Below are positions 48,184-59,694 of a stretch of DNA of 64,000 nt, in pieces (position 1 is the stretch's first letter; the number at the start of each line of letters is the position of its first letter). A program made the position numbers and the translations under genes. Origin of the DNA: Salvator merianae (Eukaryota > Chordata > Lepidosauria > Squamata > Teiidae); NCBI GenBank assembly GCA_003586115.2, contig QVOM02000126.1, forward strand, positions 5,257,667-5,321,666, given 5' to 3'. The notes beneath the pieces are model-generated. The model was not told where the DNA came from. It searched no databases and worked only from the letters and a program-made list of their open reading frames with translations.

Positions 48184-48535
48184 CAGCGGCATAGCTGAAC
48201 GTTCCGTCACCCGGGGCGGACCAAACGGCGGCAGCCGAGCAGGGCGCCCCACCCTGCAGGACGCCCCACCCTGCAGCTGCCTACTCCCACTGCCGCCGTG
48301 ATGATGGCCGCGTGCGTGGCGAGTGAGCGAGCGGCAGGCGGGGCGAGCGAATGTCGAGCGAGCGGCGGGCGGGGCAAGCGAGCAGCCAGCGAGCGGCGGA
48401 CGTGCTGGTGAAGCCGACTAAAGGCAAACCGGCGGCCGGGCGGGCAGGAGGGCCCAACTCAAAGGTGGGCGCCGCCCCCAACAATGCGCCGCCCGGTGCG
48501 CAGCGCCCCCCGCGTCCCCCCTTGCTACGCCAGTG
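48184..48535. mobile_element. GC-rich hAT-like MITE with 8-bp target duplication
   Basis: The ends CAGCGGCATAGC and (reversed right) CACTGGCGTAGC follow the CAGTGGCGTA pattern seen at hAT termini. AGGTATGG is repeated exactly at 48176-48183 and 48536-48543. The 352-bp interior is very rich in G+C and CpG (CGGCGGGCGGGGC, GCGCCGCCC). A class of short open frames is explained by the composition. No transposase. Confidence 0.88.
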
Positions 48536-48735
48536 AGGTATGGGCAGGATCAGCACTGTCTGCACTGACTGCACTGATCCAGATTACGTCACACCGCAGC
48601 TGCAAAGCTCATGTGAACTTTGAGGTCACACCTCCATGCCTCCGAAGCCTAAGAACAGTAGTTCCTAGCCTCAGGGCCACTGGGTGGGTGTGTGCAGCAT
48701 GCTATGGTGTACCACTGAAAAGGCACCCCCCAATA

Positions 48736-48990
48736 GAAGAACAAGAGGAGAAGAGTTGGGTTTTTGTACCCCGCTTTTCTCACCCTGAGGGGACTCAAAG
48801 CGACTGACAAACCTTCTGTTCTTCTCCCCACAACAGACACCTTGCAAGACAGGTGGGGCTGTGAGAACTCAGAACAGAGCTGTGACGAGCCCAAGGTCAC
48901 CCAGCTGACTTCAGGCAGGAAGGCAGACTCGAAGCAGGAGAGTTCCAGATAAGAGTCTGACATGCTAACCACAGGGCCAAACTGGTTCTG
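48736..48990 (-). mobile_element. tRNA-derived SINE with L2-like end
   Basis: Reversed relative of the copy at 60248: ACCCCGCTTTTCTCACCCTG, GGTGGGGCTGTGAGAACTCA, CCAAGGTCACCCAGCTG, then a tRNA-like head at ATGCTAACCACAGGGCC. Confidence 0.75.
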
Positions 48991-49237
48991 AACACTGGAG
49001 GCATGTCTTCTGAAAGCCTCCCATGTTCCAGATGAGGGCTGTTGGTTCCTCTAATAGACCCAATAAATTGGGTCTACCAGAGGTCTGGATCAAGGATTCT
49101 TGTGCAGACAGAGCAGACCAGTAGGGTGTGTGGCCTCATAGATCTGCACTAATGTGCATATCCACGTGACCTAGAAGTGAACCATGAGGACTCTTAATGC
49201 AGATTAAGGGTTCATGCAGAAAGGTCCTATGATCCTT

Positions 49238-49330
49238 CAGATGTTCTTGAGCTGCAGTTCCCATCAGCCTCTTGTCAGTCTGTCCAGTGGCAAGGGATAA
49301 TGGGAGCTGTAGTTCATTAGCATCTAGGAT
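49238..49330. mobile_element. Imperfect palindrome, CAGATGTTCTTGAGCTGCAG type
   Basis: CTGCAGTTCCCATCAGCC and TAATGGGAGCTGTAGTTCAT face each other, as in the short palindromic repeats common in reptile genomes. Confidence 0.6.
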
Positions 49331-49365
49331 GATTTGCATTGTGTTCTTATGATATAGACATAGGA

Positions 49366-49757
49366 CCTTTACTCACTTACCTTACTGGCCCAGACCAACA
49401 GGACCAGGCTGGACTGGAGCAGTTCCAACAGCCAGATTGCTCCTCCTGTCCCAGAACAAGCTGTCTGCATTCGCACAGCTATTCAGAACAGCCCCTATGG
49501 TGGCCTCAAAGACTGTGTATTCTGTTTAGACTATTGGTTTACTCATGAGGAGGATGTCAGTAGACTTTTTAAAAAGGTCTACCTTTGTCCCAGTCCAGGT
49601 GACTCTTTTAGGCCACCTGGACCAGGCTTCGCTCTGTCCAAGGTGGATGGAGTGTGCTAGTAGGAGGCGTGGCCTCTTCTTAACCTGGTCCACCATGTGG
49701 GAGGGAGGCCTCTGGACACCTGCCTGGACCAACTTAAGGGTAAGTGCAGAAAGGCCT
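49366..49757. mobile_element. GGGCC-group MITE, GGCCTTTCTGCACTTACC subtype
   Basis: Right end GGGTAAGTGCAGAAAGGCC; left GGACCTTTACTCACTTACC. The interior is partly self-complementary around CCTGGACCAGG. Confidence 0.6.
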
Positions 49758-49789
49758 AAAGGCACAGAGCTATGAAGGCAGTTTTGGGT

Positions 49790-51060
49790 GAAGTGTCAGA
49801 AAATACATCCTTACAGTAAGGACAGCAGATAGCACAGCCAGTTACCTAGAGAGGGATGGCGATGTTTTTCTCTCTCTGGATGCTCTCAAGTGGAGTCTGG
49901 ACCAGCATCTCTTGGAGATGCTTTTAGCTGGATTCTAGCATGGAGCTGCAAATTAGATCTGATGAGCTAAACAGCTTTTTCCAACACTGTGATCCTATAA
50001 GGCATCCGACATAAACTCATTATTAGAAGTAGTTTCATGCCGCAAAGTACTTACGATCTGGAAAAATGAAAGTGAAAGTGAAGCAGAATTTAATCAGATT
50101 GATATGGAGCATGGGATAAGGTCAAAAAATGCCTATATAAATCCTGAGCTCAGCTGCTCACTGAGGAGAGATTTACATTAGAAGAGTGCAAAAACATCCA
50201 AACCTGGACCAAAATATCCCTCAAAAATGGGTGAGGCTTGTTCTGATTTTGGAGCAAAACCAGACTGTTATCCATCAGAAAGTTCTAGAAGTTCCAATGT
50301 CTGCTTTAGGACCTTCCTCTCTTTTTCTTTTCTTTTCTTTCTTTTCTTTTCATTTTTGTTTCTGGAAGGGCAGATCAATTCGTTAACGTTCTTCCTGTTA
50401 GCCAGTTCATTCATTCATGGATTGGGTGGTAGCTAGCCCGCACTGTGGCTTATTGCTGAACCCATTTGAAGTTCTCTTGCAACACACACATGACATTCTG
50501 GGTGTCCCTGTCATAGGGAGCAATGGAAAACTTAATCTGGGTCTGTTTTGAGCTGGTCTTTGATGAGGACACAGGTGTGCAGCCTGAAGAACAGCTGCTC
50601 GTCCAGGTGGTCCCCTCCCACTTCCTCACCTGCTCACTTGCAAAATCTCTTTCTTCCTTGTAAATTGAACAGGTGACTGAGCAGGCATTTGTTCTTCAGG
50701 CTGCACACAGAAGACCTTCAAAAGCACTAGCTATGTGGACTATGCCATAGGCCCCTACAACCTGCTCTCCAGGAACAAGGGGCTCAGAATGGGTCCCCCA
50801 GTGTTCCCTATGGCTGCAACACGTGCAACTATCCAAGATTTTGTGGTTTTGTTCTGACCTTGGAACGAATAACAAAAGCTGTTCCATGCACGCTTTTAAT
50901 TTACATGGTAAACCGACATTCTGCTGTTGCCCAATGGAGAGGTTAGCTTGAAGTTCTGCTCCCTCACTATGTAAAGCTAAAAGTGCCTGTGGGTTGAGCT
51001 GAATTTCCGGTTACTGGCAAATCCATGCAGGATGTCTTTTTATCTCTCAGTTTAACCAAC
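49790..51060. other. Intronic sequence, no recognised feature
   Basis: A (CTTTT)n stretch lies at 50320-50353. No exon was recognised. Confidence 0.4.
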
Positions 51061-51062
51061 CT

Positions 51063-51300
51063 TAGAACATAAGAGAAGCCCTGCTGGATCAGGTCACAGC
51101 CCACCTAGCCCAGCACCCTGTTTCACACAGTGGCCCACCAATTGCTTCTGGGCATTCTCAAGCAGAAGACAAAGGCAAAACCTTCACCTGCTCCAGACTC
51201 CCTTCAAATGACTTTTAGAAGCATACTACTCGTCTCTCCAACCTGAAGGTGGTACCTAAGCATCCATTCTAGTAGCCATTGATATGTCTCTAGGTGTTCT
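51063..51300 (-). mobile_element. CR1-like LINE 3' region
   Basis: AGAACATAAGAGAAGCCCTG, GCTGGATCAGGTCACAGCCC, GGCATTCTCAAGCAGAAGAC, TGGTACCTAAGCATCC. Confidence 0.8.
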
Positions 51301-51314
51301 TCAGGTTGCACGTA

Positions 51315-51402
51315 GCAATACACCTGGTATTCCCTGGTGGTCTCCAATTCAAATACTAATTGGGTCCAACTAACCTGCTTGGCATCCAAGATCCAATAAG
51401 AC
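51315..51402 (-). pseudogene. 5S-rRNA-like segment (SINE head or pseudogene)
   Basis: CACCTGGTATTCCCTGGTGG, TCTCCAATTCAAATACTAAT and CCTGCTTGGCATCCAAGATC align with the reverse complement of vertebrate 5S rRNA (CCCGGTATTCCCAGGCGGTC, CTCCCATCCAAGTACTAACC, CTGCTTAGCTTCCGAGATC). It is diverged and incomplete, so not a functional 5S gene; a 5S-derived SINE is possible. Confidence 0.75.
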
Positions 51403-51934
51403 AGGCAAACCTAAATGCCAAAGCACTCTGTCAACATTGCAGGAGATTCTTCTTCTCTGCATTATTCTTTGCTACCCAGGGAGGAAAGAGACAGCTTGTT
51501 ATTGTTGAACTGCACTTCTGTTGTCAGGTTATTCCCTTAGTCTCAGGTACGTCTTCCAAATCCACTCCCTAGTCATTTCTGTCATGAAGCAAGTTCATTT
51601 CACGTGGTCCTCTGGTGTTGCTAATATACCTTGGATCATGTCTGAAAAAAAATTGCAGAATAAGAGGATTTGCACATGCCCTGCTGTCAGTATTTGTAGT
51701 TGCAGTGCTCAAAAATCCTTTCATCTGGAATAAAAACTAAGGACTTTTTGCTTTGTTTTGCCACTTAAATCAGTTTGCAAGTGGAGTGCAGCATTCTAGG
51801 CGTGGTGCCTTCCTGCTGTTTAAAATTAGGCACGAAAAAGTTTAAACTAATCATTTCGGTATCCGGAAAATTTTAAGAGTCTGTTTTTCTTCCATGTTCT
51901 GCCATCAAATCAAGAGGAGGTCCCTCGTTTCATA

Positions 51935-52193
51935 GAGCCGGTTCACACTTCACCTGTAGTGAGCAATCAGACACTCACCGGGTAAGTGCGCCTACACGGC
52001 CCTGCCTCCACAGCATCTGGGAGTGTCTACAGCCGCTCCCAGATGCTACTAGCTGTGGACAACAAAATCGTTGTCAGCTGCGAGCAGGCAGCACCGTGTA
52101 GTGTGGCGCACCTGTGACTGTGCAGTCATACACAACTGCTGTCATGGCGGTTGGGCCAGGCATCCACACTTCAGGTAACGTGAGAACAGGTCC
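51935..52193. mobile_element. GGGCC-group MITE, 259 bp, with ATA duplication
   Basis: Left end GAGCCGGTTCACACTT; reversed right end GGACCTGTTCTCACGTT. ATA lies at 51932-51934 and 52194-52196. Confidence 0.82.
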
Positions 52194-52509
52194 ATACAAT
52201 TCTATAAGAACATACAAAGACTTTTCTGCATGCTTTTGCCCACAATCCAAATGTTCCTTCTTGCTTACGTGCTCTTTTTGTGTGTATTGTCTTCACTCCT
52301 GGTAACGTGGACAAATTCCTGCAATTTTCTTCATAACAATACAGAAGTAGTTTTCTTATGGTTTTAGTCTGTTTGCTTGCTTGCTTTCCAGTCTACTGGA
52401 CAGCTCTAGAATTTCTAGTCATCTCCCATTGAAATGCAATCTCTCTGTCATTTTACTTAGCTTTCAGGATCAACTACAGTCAGTTAAGAAATGCCACTTT
52501 TGAGTCTTT

Positions 52510-52830
52510 GCATGATGCATAGATAGATGGTATAGGTATAAGTATAGATATACAGTAGATATGGATATGATATCGATATAGATGTAGATATGGAAATGGA
52601 AATGGATATGATATGGATATAGATATATTGATATCGATATAGATGTGGATGTGGATGTGGATATGATATGGATATAGATGTAGATGTAGATATAGAAATG
52701 GATATGGATATGATATGGATATAGATATAGATGTAGATAGGGATATGGATATGATATGATATGGATATAGATATAGATATATCAATATCGATATCAATGT
52801 GTATGTGGATATGGATATAGATATATCTGC
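52510..52830. repeat. GATATA/GATATGG satellite-like array
   Basis: About 320 bp of irregular 6-bp units (GATATA, GATATG, GATGTA, GATGTG). Open frames on the minus strand here (Ile/Ser/Tyr-rich) are artefacts. Confidence 0.95.
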
Positions 52831-54230
52831 ATACTTACATACATATTTGTGTATGCAAAATCTGTACCTAGAACTGTGTGTGAACTAGCAGGAATGTGTT
52901 CATCATTGTTTGTTCATATCCATAAAAAAGACACAGGAGGTCTGCTCAGACTCAAGCAGAAATGGAACTGCTATATAGAATGGTGGGTTCTTTGTAATGG
53001 AGGAATCGTCCTTTTTATGAATAGGGTATGTTGACTATTGAATGGGTGTCCTGAGGATTGATGGGACAGAATATGGGCCTCTAAGCAAGTGATTGCTCCT
53101 TTTGGGGGTGGGGGGTGATGGTGCATTTGGAAACTGAGGGCATCCCACAGGCAACCATCTCCTCTGCTGAATTTTTTTCCCTAGGGAATTAGTTTGGGGC
53201 AGGCAGGCTCAGCATTTCACACCTTTTGCAGACCCAGCAACGTATCTGGTGCATCAGATCCCCATCTTTGAACTTCAGGAAGTTTGATTCTAAACTGATA
53301 ATACAGGGAAAGAGATTGCAAAAGATGTCGTTTGTGCATTCGCTGGTGGGATATGCATGGACAGTTCTTTGAAATGTTAACTACAGATAAAATCCCACAA
53401 CAGTTAAAAGCCAGCAATAATCCCAGATTTAATGTTATCTGGTACTGAACGTAATCAAACTGGATAAATGGAAATATGAACATTACCCAGACTCTCTTTA
53501 GAATTACTGTGCTAATTTTCAGATACAGCTGTCTCCTTGTATTATTTATTTATTTGTTTATATTTCTATCCCTCCTTATACCCAAAGTCTCAGGGCAAAT
53601 CACAATAAAATCACTATAAATGCGGACAAATTGTTTGGCTAAAACAGTAAGAGTGCCTGCATGGGGAAGGGATGCTGCTACCTCAGCTGAAGGCCAGGGT
53701 AAAGAGGTGCGTCTACACCTGATCTCTGAATACATCTAAAGATCGCTTAGTTCCAACAAAGCAATGCATTATGCAAAATCATGTTGTCCAAGTATTTCCG
53801 TATTTCCACCTATGGAAAACTAGAAGGGGTGTGCAGGGGGATTCAGGTCTTCACAGAACTCCCACGATTCATCAAGGCCCAGTTCTGAGCTGGATCTGAG
53901 AAAGCTGTAACCTTCTTGTCATCAAATGTTTCTTGTTACCACGAGATGCTGCTAAATCGGGCAGAGTGTCTGGAGGTTGCCAAGCTGATACACCCTGGTT
54001 TGATAGCTAAGCTGGCTCAGCAACCTCAAAATATGCTACCCCAATTTAGTGCCCTCCAATGACATTGAGGAGCAGTTGCTGACAGAATCTCTGAAGCTTT
54101 CTCTGCACTGCTTTTGCTTTTCCAGGGCTTGTTTCAGGATCAGCTCCTGCCAAGACGGGAGGTGTGTGATTATTGATATGGAGCCAAATCTATCCTGTAT
54201 ACCCCCCAAAATTGGGGAGGGGGGTGTAAG
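52830..54230. other. Intronic sequence with one L2-like tail
   Basis: Unique-looking except 53540-53740, a reversed L2-like 3' end (TTATTTATTTATTTGTTTAT, CCCTCCTTATACCC). Confidence 0.45.
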
Positions 54231-54235
54231 GAAGC

Positions 54236-54575
54236 CACTATTGTTGTGGCTGACTCCTGGCTGACTGCATGAGCACCGCCGTGGGCATCTCAATGCAGTT
54301 TTCTTGGCAGAGATACAGAAGTGGTTTGCCATTGCCTACTTCTGGAGAGAGGCTGGGGATTGAATCCACAACCCTCTGCTTTCCAGGCAGTTGGCTCTAC
54401 CACTGAGCTACAGCCACTCCCAGACTCCACCGGCTCCTTTATGCAGTTTTCTTGGCAGAGGTACAGAAGGGGTTTGCCATTGCCTACTTCCATGGAGACG
54501 GCTGGGGCTCAAACCAGCAACCCCTTGTTTTCCAGGCAGTTTGCTCTACTACTGAGCTACAGCCACTCCCATAAG
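54236..54575 (-). mobile_element. Two tRNA-derived SINEs with BovB-like tails
   Basis: On the minus strand each head reads like a tRNA: GGGAGTGGCTGTAGCTCAGT, then GTAGAGCAAACTGCCTGG and GTTGCTGGTTTGAGCCCC. The second, shorter copy (54428-54572) adjoins the first. Blocks TTTTCTTGGCAGAGATACAG and TTTGCCATTGCCTACTTC repeat in both. Confidence 0.8.
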
Positions 54576-54579
54576 GAAC

Positions 54580-56240
54580 CCATAAGGGCAAGCATCCTGC
54601 CCCACCATTTCAAGTAAATGAACCATGAGGTAGTTCCAAGATCACATTAAAGGAAGAATGTTGTATTTTACCAACCATGTACAAGGAAAGACACATTATG
54701 GAAAACCCTACTGTACGAGAAATTACTATATATGTTTCTTACTGAATTTGCTTACAGGTATTCATCTTGATTTTGATTACAGCTTTGATTATTTCTGATT
54801 AAGCTCATTTTTTTCCCCTTAATACTTTCTTGATGAGTTTTCACTTGTTTATACAAGCTACAACATCTGTTTATTGCTTACGTTTGTATATCACTGTTCC
54901 CCAGAAGCAAATTCATTTTAAGATTCTAAAAAATCTGTTTCGATGCTTCATCTGCTGGTTCGTTGCTTTAACCCATTTTTTTTATTATGTTCTTTTACAT
55001 GTTATTTAAGTGGAACTGAGGGTGTGATCAAACACTGCTAAAGAGCCACCTTCTGGGCAACATTAATCCTCAGTATGTAGCTTCTTCGGTCTTGTAGCCT
55101 CAGAAAGGTTGGCTTGGTGGACGGGAAGGCTTTCTCAGCACCGCAGCCATCTCTTCTTTTAAGCCACACTGATCTCTTGTTTGGTTGAAAAGCTGCATAA
55201 TCAATGGATGGGCGTTTCCCATCCCAAGAAGAGAATACCAGTGCCATAGCCTGCTCCTATTCATCCATTAGAATTTCTGAATTTCCTTATTTCAAAAAAT
55301 ACGGAAACTGTGATTCCTTCTTCTACGTGTGGGAGGGAACAGTAGGAAGCTCACTATCTTCAAGTGTGCAAAAAGGGGAAAGACTCTCTTCTTCTTGAAA
55401 CAAAGCACAAATAAGGAAATCCTGAATTCAAGAAATGTCCTTGCATAGAGTTTTATAGTCACTTATTAACACTGATTCTATAGCGCATCATAAACTTGGT
55501 CTTGTATGGATAACTTTCACTGGTTAAGCAAACAGAGAGGTATCCAGTCAAGCCAATGCTGCTGTATTGCTTCTAACCATGGAGGTTTCATTCCTAACCT
55601 CAGATTCACGGGACTGCGCAATATTAGGAAAATGGGGATTTCTCATGCATCCTTCCTCCGCAGATCTGCAGTAAGATCAAAATCTCATAGCAACCCCAAA
55701 TCTCACATGTACCTCACTGGGTCTGATGTGGCAGACGCACCACCAGCATTTGGCACAGCATAAATTGTGGTGGAAGGATGGGGAGATAATTATTATGGTC
55801 AATGACCAGCGACACCATACAATAATAAAACAAATTAACTGATTAGTAGATTACACAGCATATTACATCAGGGAGTCCTCTATAGACCATCTCCCATCTG
55901 CTTGCTAGGAACAATTGTCTCATGAAAACATTTTGCTAGAGAGAATTTCATTGCAGGATGCTTATCAGCTAAAAGATGGAAGACATAGAATTCATATGAA
56001 AAAGCAGGGAGGTGCAGTCACAAAGGTCTTATGTAGTGCAGGAGAACATGCTGGAAAGTTTCTATTGAGCCTCTACCATGAGAACATACGGTTACTGTGG
56101 AGGTTTCTTGTAAAACTTCCTTCAAGGACTGCAGAGGGAAGAACAGCAAACCTAGCCAATGTGAGTGCTTTTCAGTGTTGGAAGCTGAAGGGAAGACCCA
56201 GTTGTTTGCTGATTTAGAGAAGAGCACTGGTCTCCAAATG
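54580..56240. other. Intronic sequence, no recognised feature
   Basis: AT-rich unique intron. No exon with an acceptor-donor pair and recognisable protein was seen. Confidence 0.4.
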
Positions 56241-56242
56241 TT

Positions 56243-56600
56243 AAGAACATAAGAGGAACCCTGCTGGATTGGGCCACGGTCCATTGAGTCCAACATCCTG
56301 TCTCACACAGTGGCCCACCAAATGCTTCAAGGAGAATATAAAGGCCAAACCTTCACCTGCTCTCGGCGCCTTGCAAATGGCCTTTAGAATTATCCATCCT
56401 GTCTTTCCAACCTGGAGGCAGTATCTAAACATCTATTCTAGTAGCTACTGATTCACTTTTCCTCCAAGAATTTATCCAACCCCTTAGAACCTAAGAACAT
56501 AAGAGGAGCCCTGCTGGATTCGGCCACAGCCCATCAAGTCCAGCATCTTGTCTCACCTAGTGGCACACCCATTGCTTCTGGGCACTCTCAAGCAGCTCCC
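56243..56600 (-). mobile_element. Two CR1-like LINE 3' tails
   Basis: AGAACATAAGAGGAACCCTG and again AGAACATAAGAGGAGCCCTG (56492), each followed by GCTGGATT..GCCCATC-type sequence. Confidence 0.8.
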
Positions 56601-56694
56601 AGACTGAGGTCCTGTTGAGGGGCTATATCATTTATACGCTTCCTAAGGAGCAGCCTTGCAGTATCATAGCCCAGTGGGAAGCATTAAGCAAATT

Positions 56695-56795
56695 TATTTA
56701 TTTATATTTATATTCCACCTTATACTCTAAGGTCTCAGGGCGGGCCACAATAGAATGATTATAAAAGCAGGTAAAATAGATTGGCGTAGAGAGCA
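56695..56795 (-). mobile_element. L2-like 3' end
   Basis: ATTTATTTATTTATATTTAT, CCACCTTATACTCTAAGG. Confidence 0.55.
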
Positions 56796-56799
56796 TGGC

Positions 56800-57635
56800 A
56801 TACTTGTTAGATTCTTGTTTTGAAAAGATGGAAAATGTGATTATTTATCAAGCCAGGTGGCTTATTATCCCCTGTTACCCCCTGTCTCAGGAACAGAGTG
56901 CAAATGTGAAGATGCGAGCATGCATGTACCGACCCAAACATCATTTTTGAAAAATGCACCCTTATGAGCAAGGTTTGTGCCTTAATTATGATCACTCTCC
57001 AAAGATCTAGCCCCTTCTGTGCATTACCAAAGTCATTGCAAATACGGCTCAGACTAAAGGACACATTTTTTTAAAAAAAGGTTTTTATTGGATTTTTGAC
57101 AATCATATAGTCCAAACATTAAATATTAAGCAACATTTTACAAACCTTAAAAACATTTAAAAGCTTGTAGAATATTTGGAACCACCTGAGCATAGCAGTG
57201 CTAATAACTGATATATGAAACCTTCACTTACTATGTTTTAAGGAGCTTGTTTGTTTCCTCCTTTAAGTTTTTCCAGCATGCCAAGCCACATTCATAAAGG
57301 ATGGTATTTTGGTGGAGCAAAGTCTGTATGGGTTGGGACATGTTGTAAGGAGGAATGCCAGGTTGTATAGAAAGTAGATTACTGCATACTGCCTTATGCC
57401 AATCTCAGCTGTTCAGTAATACTTTCTGATGTTGCAGTGTTCTATAGGAGTGTATATCAGTTTGTGTGAGTTAGCTGGTCTTCTGATTTCCATTTAGAAG
57501 CAATCTTGTGTTTGGCTGCCACCAGCATTATATTGACCACAGTTTGCATTCGATGTGGTATGGTAAGAGAGCAATAAGAGAGGAGCAGGCATGGGTCTGC
57601 TGTCCAAGGGACATAACTTTGACAGCTGGGAGGTA
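56800..57635. other. Intronic sequence, no recognised feature
   Basis: Unique-looking. A poly-A/T block at 57068-57090 may mark an old retroposon end. Confidence 0.4.
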
Positions 57636-57639
57636 AAAA

Positions 57640-58095
57640 CAGAGGCCCTGTTCAGACAGAGAATATATAACACAATTATGTCTGTGCTATGGTGAGATTG
57701 TCACACACACCTGTGGCAACCCCTCTATAGTCCCGCTATATCCATGCTAAATCATGCTATAACTTATTTCGGGAAAACCCAACTCTAGCATGGGTTTTCC
57801 AAAATACCACTATTGCTTACCTTGTGGATGGCGCTGCCATCTTCGCCATGGCCACCATGCATGTATGGGGCCAAAAAACATAGCCATGCACGTGCGATGG
57901 TGGCATTCACACATTTCCAGGTATTTTGTGCCATCAAAATACTCAGATGTGCGTGTCATTATATCGTGCACAGACAGCGCCAGCCCCGTGCTGTCTGTTC
58001 AACACATGTTTATTCCAGAGGGGCTTTTCTCCGGAACGTCACCTGTTAGCGCAATATGCGACTGGCATCTGAAGCCAACCAGTGAAACAGTGGTA
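57640..58095 (+). mobile_element. GGCTGCATCCAGA-group MITE, partial
   Basis: GTTCAGACAGAGAATATATA, CTGTGCTATGGTGAGATTGT and GGCAACCCCTCTATAG parallel the left part of the 1834 element, followed by GGGTTTTCCAAAATACCACT and CCTTGTGGATGGCGCTGCCA. Confidence 0.6.
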
Positions 58096-58099
58096 AGAG

Positions 58100-58505
58100 C
58101 GGAGCAGGCATAGGTCTGCTGTCCAAGGGACACAAATTTGAGAGCTGGGGTTGAAACAGAGAAAGTCTGTAAGTCCTTCAGGAATGGTTTACTTCTGTGC
58201 CAACTGTGGAAGCAACCATCAAGAAATGAAGAGATCAGGATCACCTCTTTCGACTAAATGTCTCAGCTGGCTACCACAGTTTTATTTAGGAGTCAGATCA
58301 ACAAGGAAATGATCAAGGGAAAATAATTTTAGAAAGGCCTGTCAACCTGGAAAAGGTCTTCTGCCAACTACCTGCTGACTTTTAACCAATTATAGTGACA
58401 CAGTTGCATTTAGATGCTGAGATACCTTTACATTTGTTTATCTGAGAGGTTACCTGAGTGAAATAGATTGCTTCGTTTTGAGAGTGAAGTGGCTTCGGTT
58501 ATTAC
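58100..58505. other. Intronic sequence, no recognised feature
   Basis: AGAGCGGAGCAGGCATAGGT CTGCTGTCCAAGGGAC repeats a block at 57580-57610, so a MITE seems to be inserted within a short duplicated region. Confidence 0.45.
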
Positions 58506-58840
58506 CTAGGGCCTTTTTGTACTTACCTTCAGGGACATCCCACACCATTCACTAGAATGCCACATCCGCACCCAGATGCCGTCACAGATGTCTTGAAACT
58601 GTCTGAGCTCCCTCTGGGCCATTCCTGCTGTGGAAAACTTAAAAGTTGTCCACAGGTTTACCTGAAGTGCGAGGACCAGCCTGGGAACAGCATCTTTGCA
58701 CCTCTTCCGTGCTGTGCGGCGAGAGGGTGTGGACTGCATAACTGCTTCTGCACAGTCATTTGCAGTTGCTAGATCAACCTGCAAAATCTGAACCTGAGGC
58801 CCAGACTCTGCAATGGCAACATGTTCCATCCATTCACATT

Positions 58841-59644
58841 GGCCCTTTCTGCACTTGGCCTTATTGTGGATGATATCCCAGAATAGGAACCTGCTATGCA
58901 CATGCTAGTGCAAACTATGAAAGGTCTTGCCCAGGGTCTACCATAGTCTGCACTAGCATGCAGATGGCAGGTCCCGATTCTGAGATATAGAGCCTTTTCG
59001 CACTGAGCGTGGTAGACCGTTCCCAGTAGTCGGCTTCGAACCGGAGAGGTTGGGGAATGCTCGGTGCCATTCGCACTCCCGGCCAGCGGAACGGACCCGA
59101 AGCCGACTAGCAGAGGGAACAGTGCGAACGGTAGCCGCAAGTTCAGTACCCACTTTGCACCCGCTTCGTACCCACTTCGCACCTTCGCACCCGCTCCGCA
59201 CCCACTTCATACCCAGAGGACTGGTTACGAAGCCGGCTTCATACCGACAGCTCGGTTACTCAGCCGAAAGGGCTATCCCGGGTACGAAGTTTTGTACCGG
59301 GTTACGAAGCAGCGGAGCGGGGTACGGAAACTTCGCACCCCGGATACGAAGCAACGGAGCGCGCATGCGTAGCCGCGCCAACCACGCCCGATGCCGAGGC
59401 AAACAGTGCGAAAGCACCATGCCCGATCTTCGCTCCATCGCGCAGGTCGGGTTGAAGACATCTTTTTTTGTTGTCTTGCCTTATCCGGCTTCGGGTTCGA
59501 ATCGGGTACGGAGCGGTCAGGATCGGCTGAGGCGCGTGCCCGTGGCAGTGCGAAAGCTCCGTTCCAGCAAGCGGACTGGAACGGTCTACCGCTACAGTGC
59601 GAAAAGGCCCATTATCTGGAATAAGGCCAAGTGCAGAAAGGGCC
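58841..59644. mobile_element. Short palindromic GGGCC MITE with nested GC-rich MITE
   Basis: Ends GGCCCTTTCTGCACTTGGCC and GGCCAAGTGCAGAAAGGGCC are perfect 20-bp inverted repeats. The interior matches 15624 until CTGAGATAT, then a second element (58990-59610) interrupts. Confidence 0.88.
58990..59610. mobile_element. CpG-rich GGGCC-group MITE (621 bp)
   Basis: Left end GAGCCTTTTCGCACTGAG, right end CAGTGCGAAAAGGCCC, inner inverted blocks GTAGACCGTTCC and GGAACGGTCTACC. It holds short tandem CGCACCCGCTTC/GTACCCACTTCG units (59147-59213). CpG content is high. The 220-codon plus-strand frame is not a gene. Confidence 0.82.
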
Positions 59645-59694
59645 AGTGTGTGCTGCTAGAACAGAATGGGGATGTTCCAGTGTGCAAAATGCAA

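Larger units (their letters stand above)
48095..49229. mobile_element. GGGCC-group MITE split by a hAT-like MITE and a SINE
   Basis: The outer ends GGCCCTTTCTGCACTTAC and ATGCAGAAAGGTCC belong to one element whose body (GGGTCCGGATTAGCCTGGCT ... AGGCATGTCTTCTGAAAGCC) is interrupted at 48184-48535 and again at 48736-48990. Confidence 0.6.

Noticed and set aside
48184..48535. CpG island and alternative KCNH5 promoter
   Set aside because: The 8-bp duplication and inverted ends show that it is a mobile element; no transcript evidence can be read from sequence.
51315..51402. Functional 5S rRNA gene
   Set aside because: Many mismatches and missing ends; only a 5S-like remnant.
54370..54572. True tRNA genes
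   Set aside because: tRNA-like boxes are present but the sequence cannot form a full cloverleaf with a proper anticodon arm, and it is followed by a BovB-like SINE tail.
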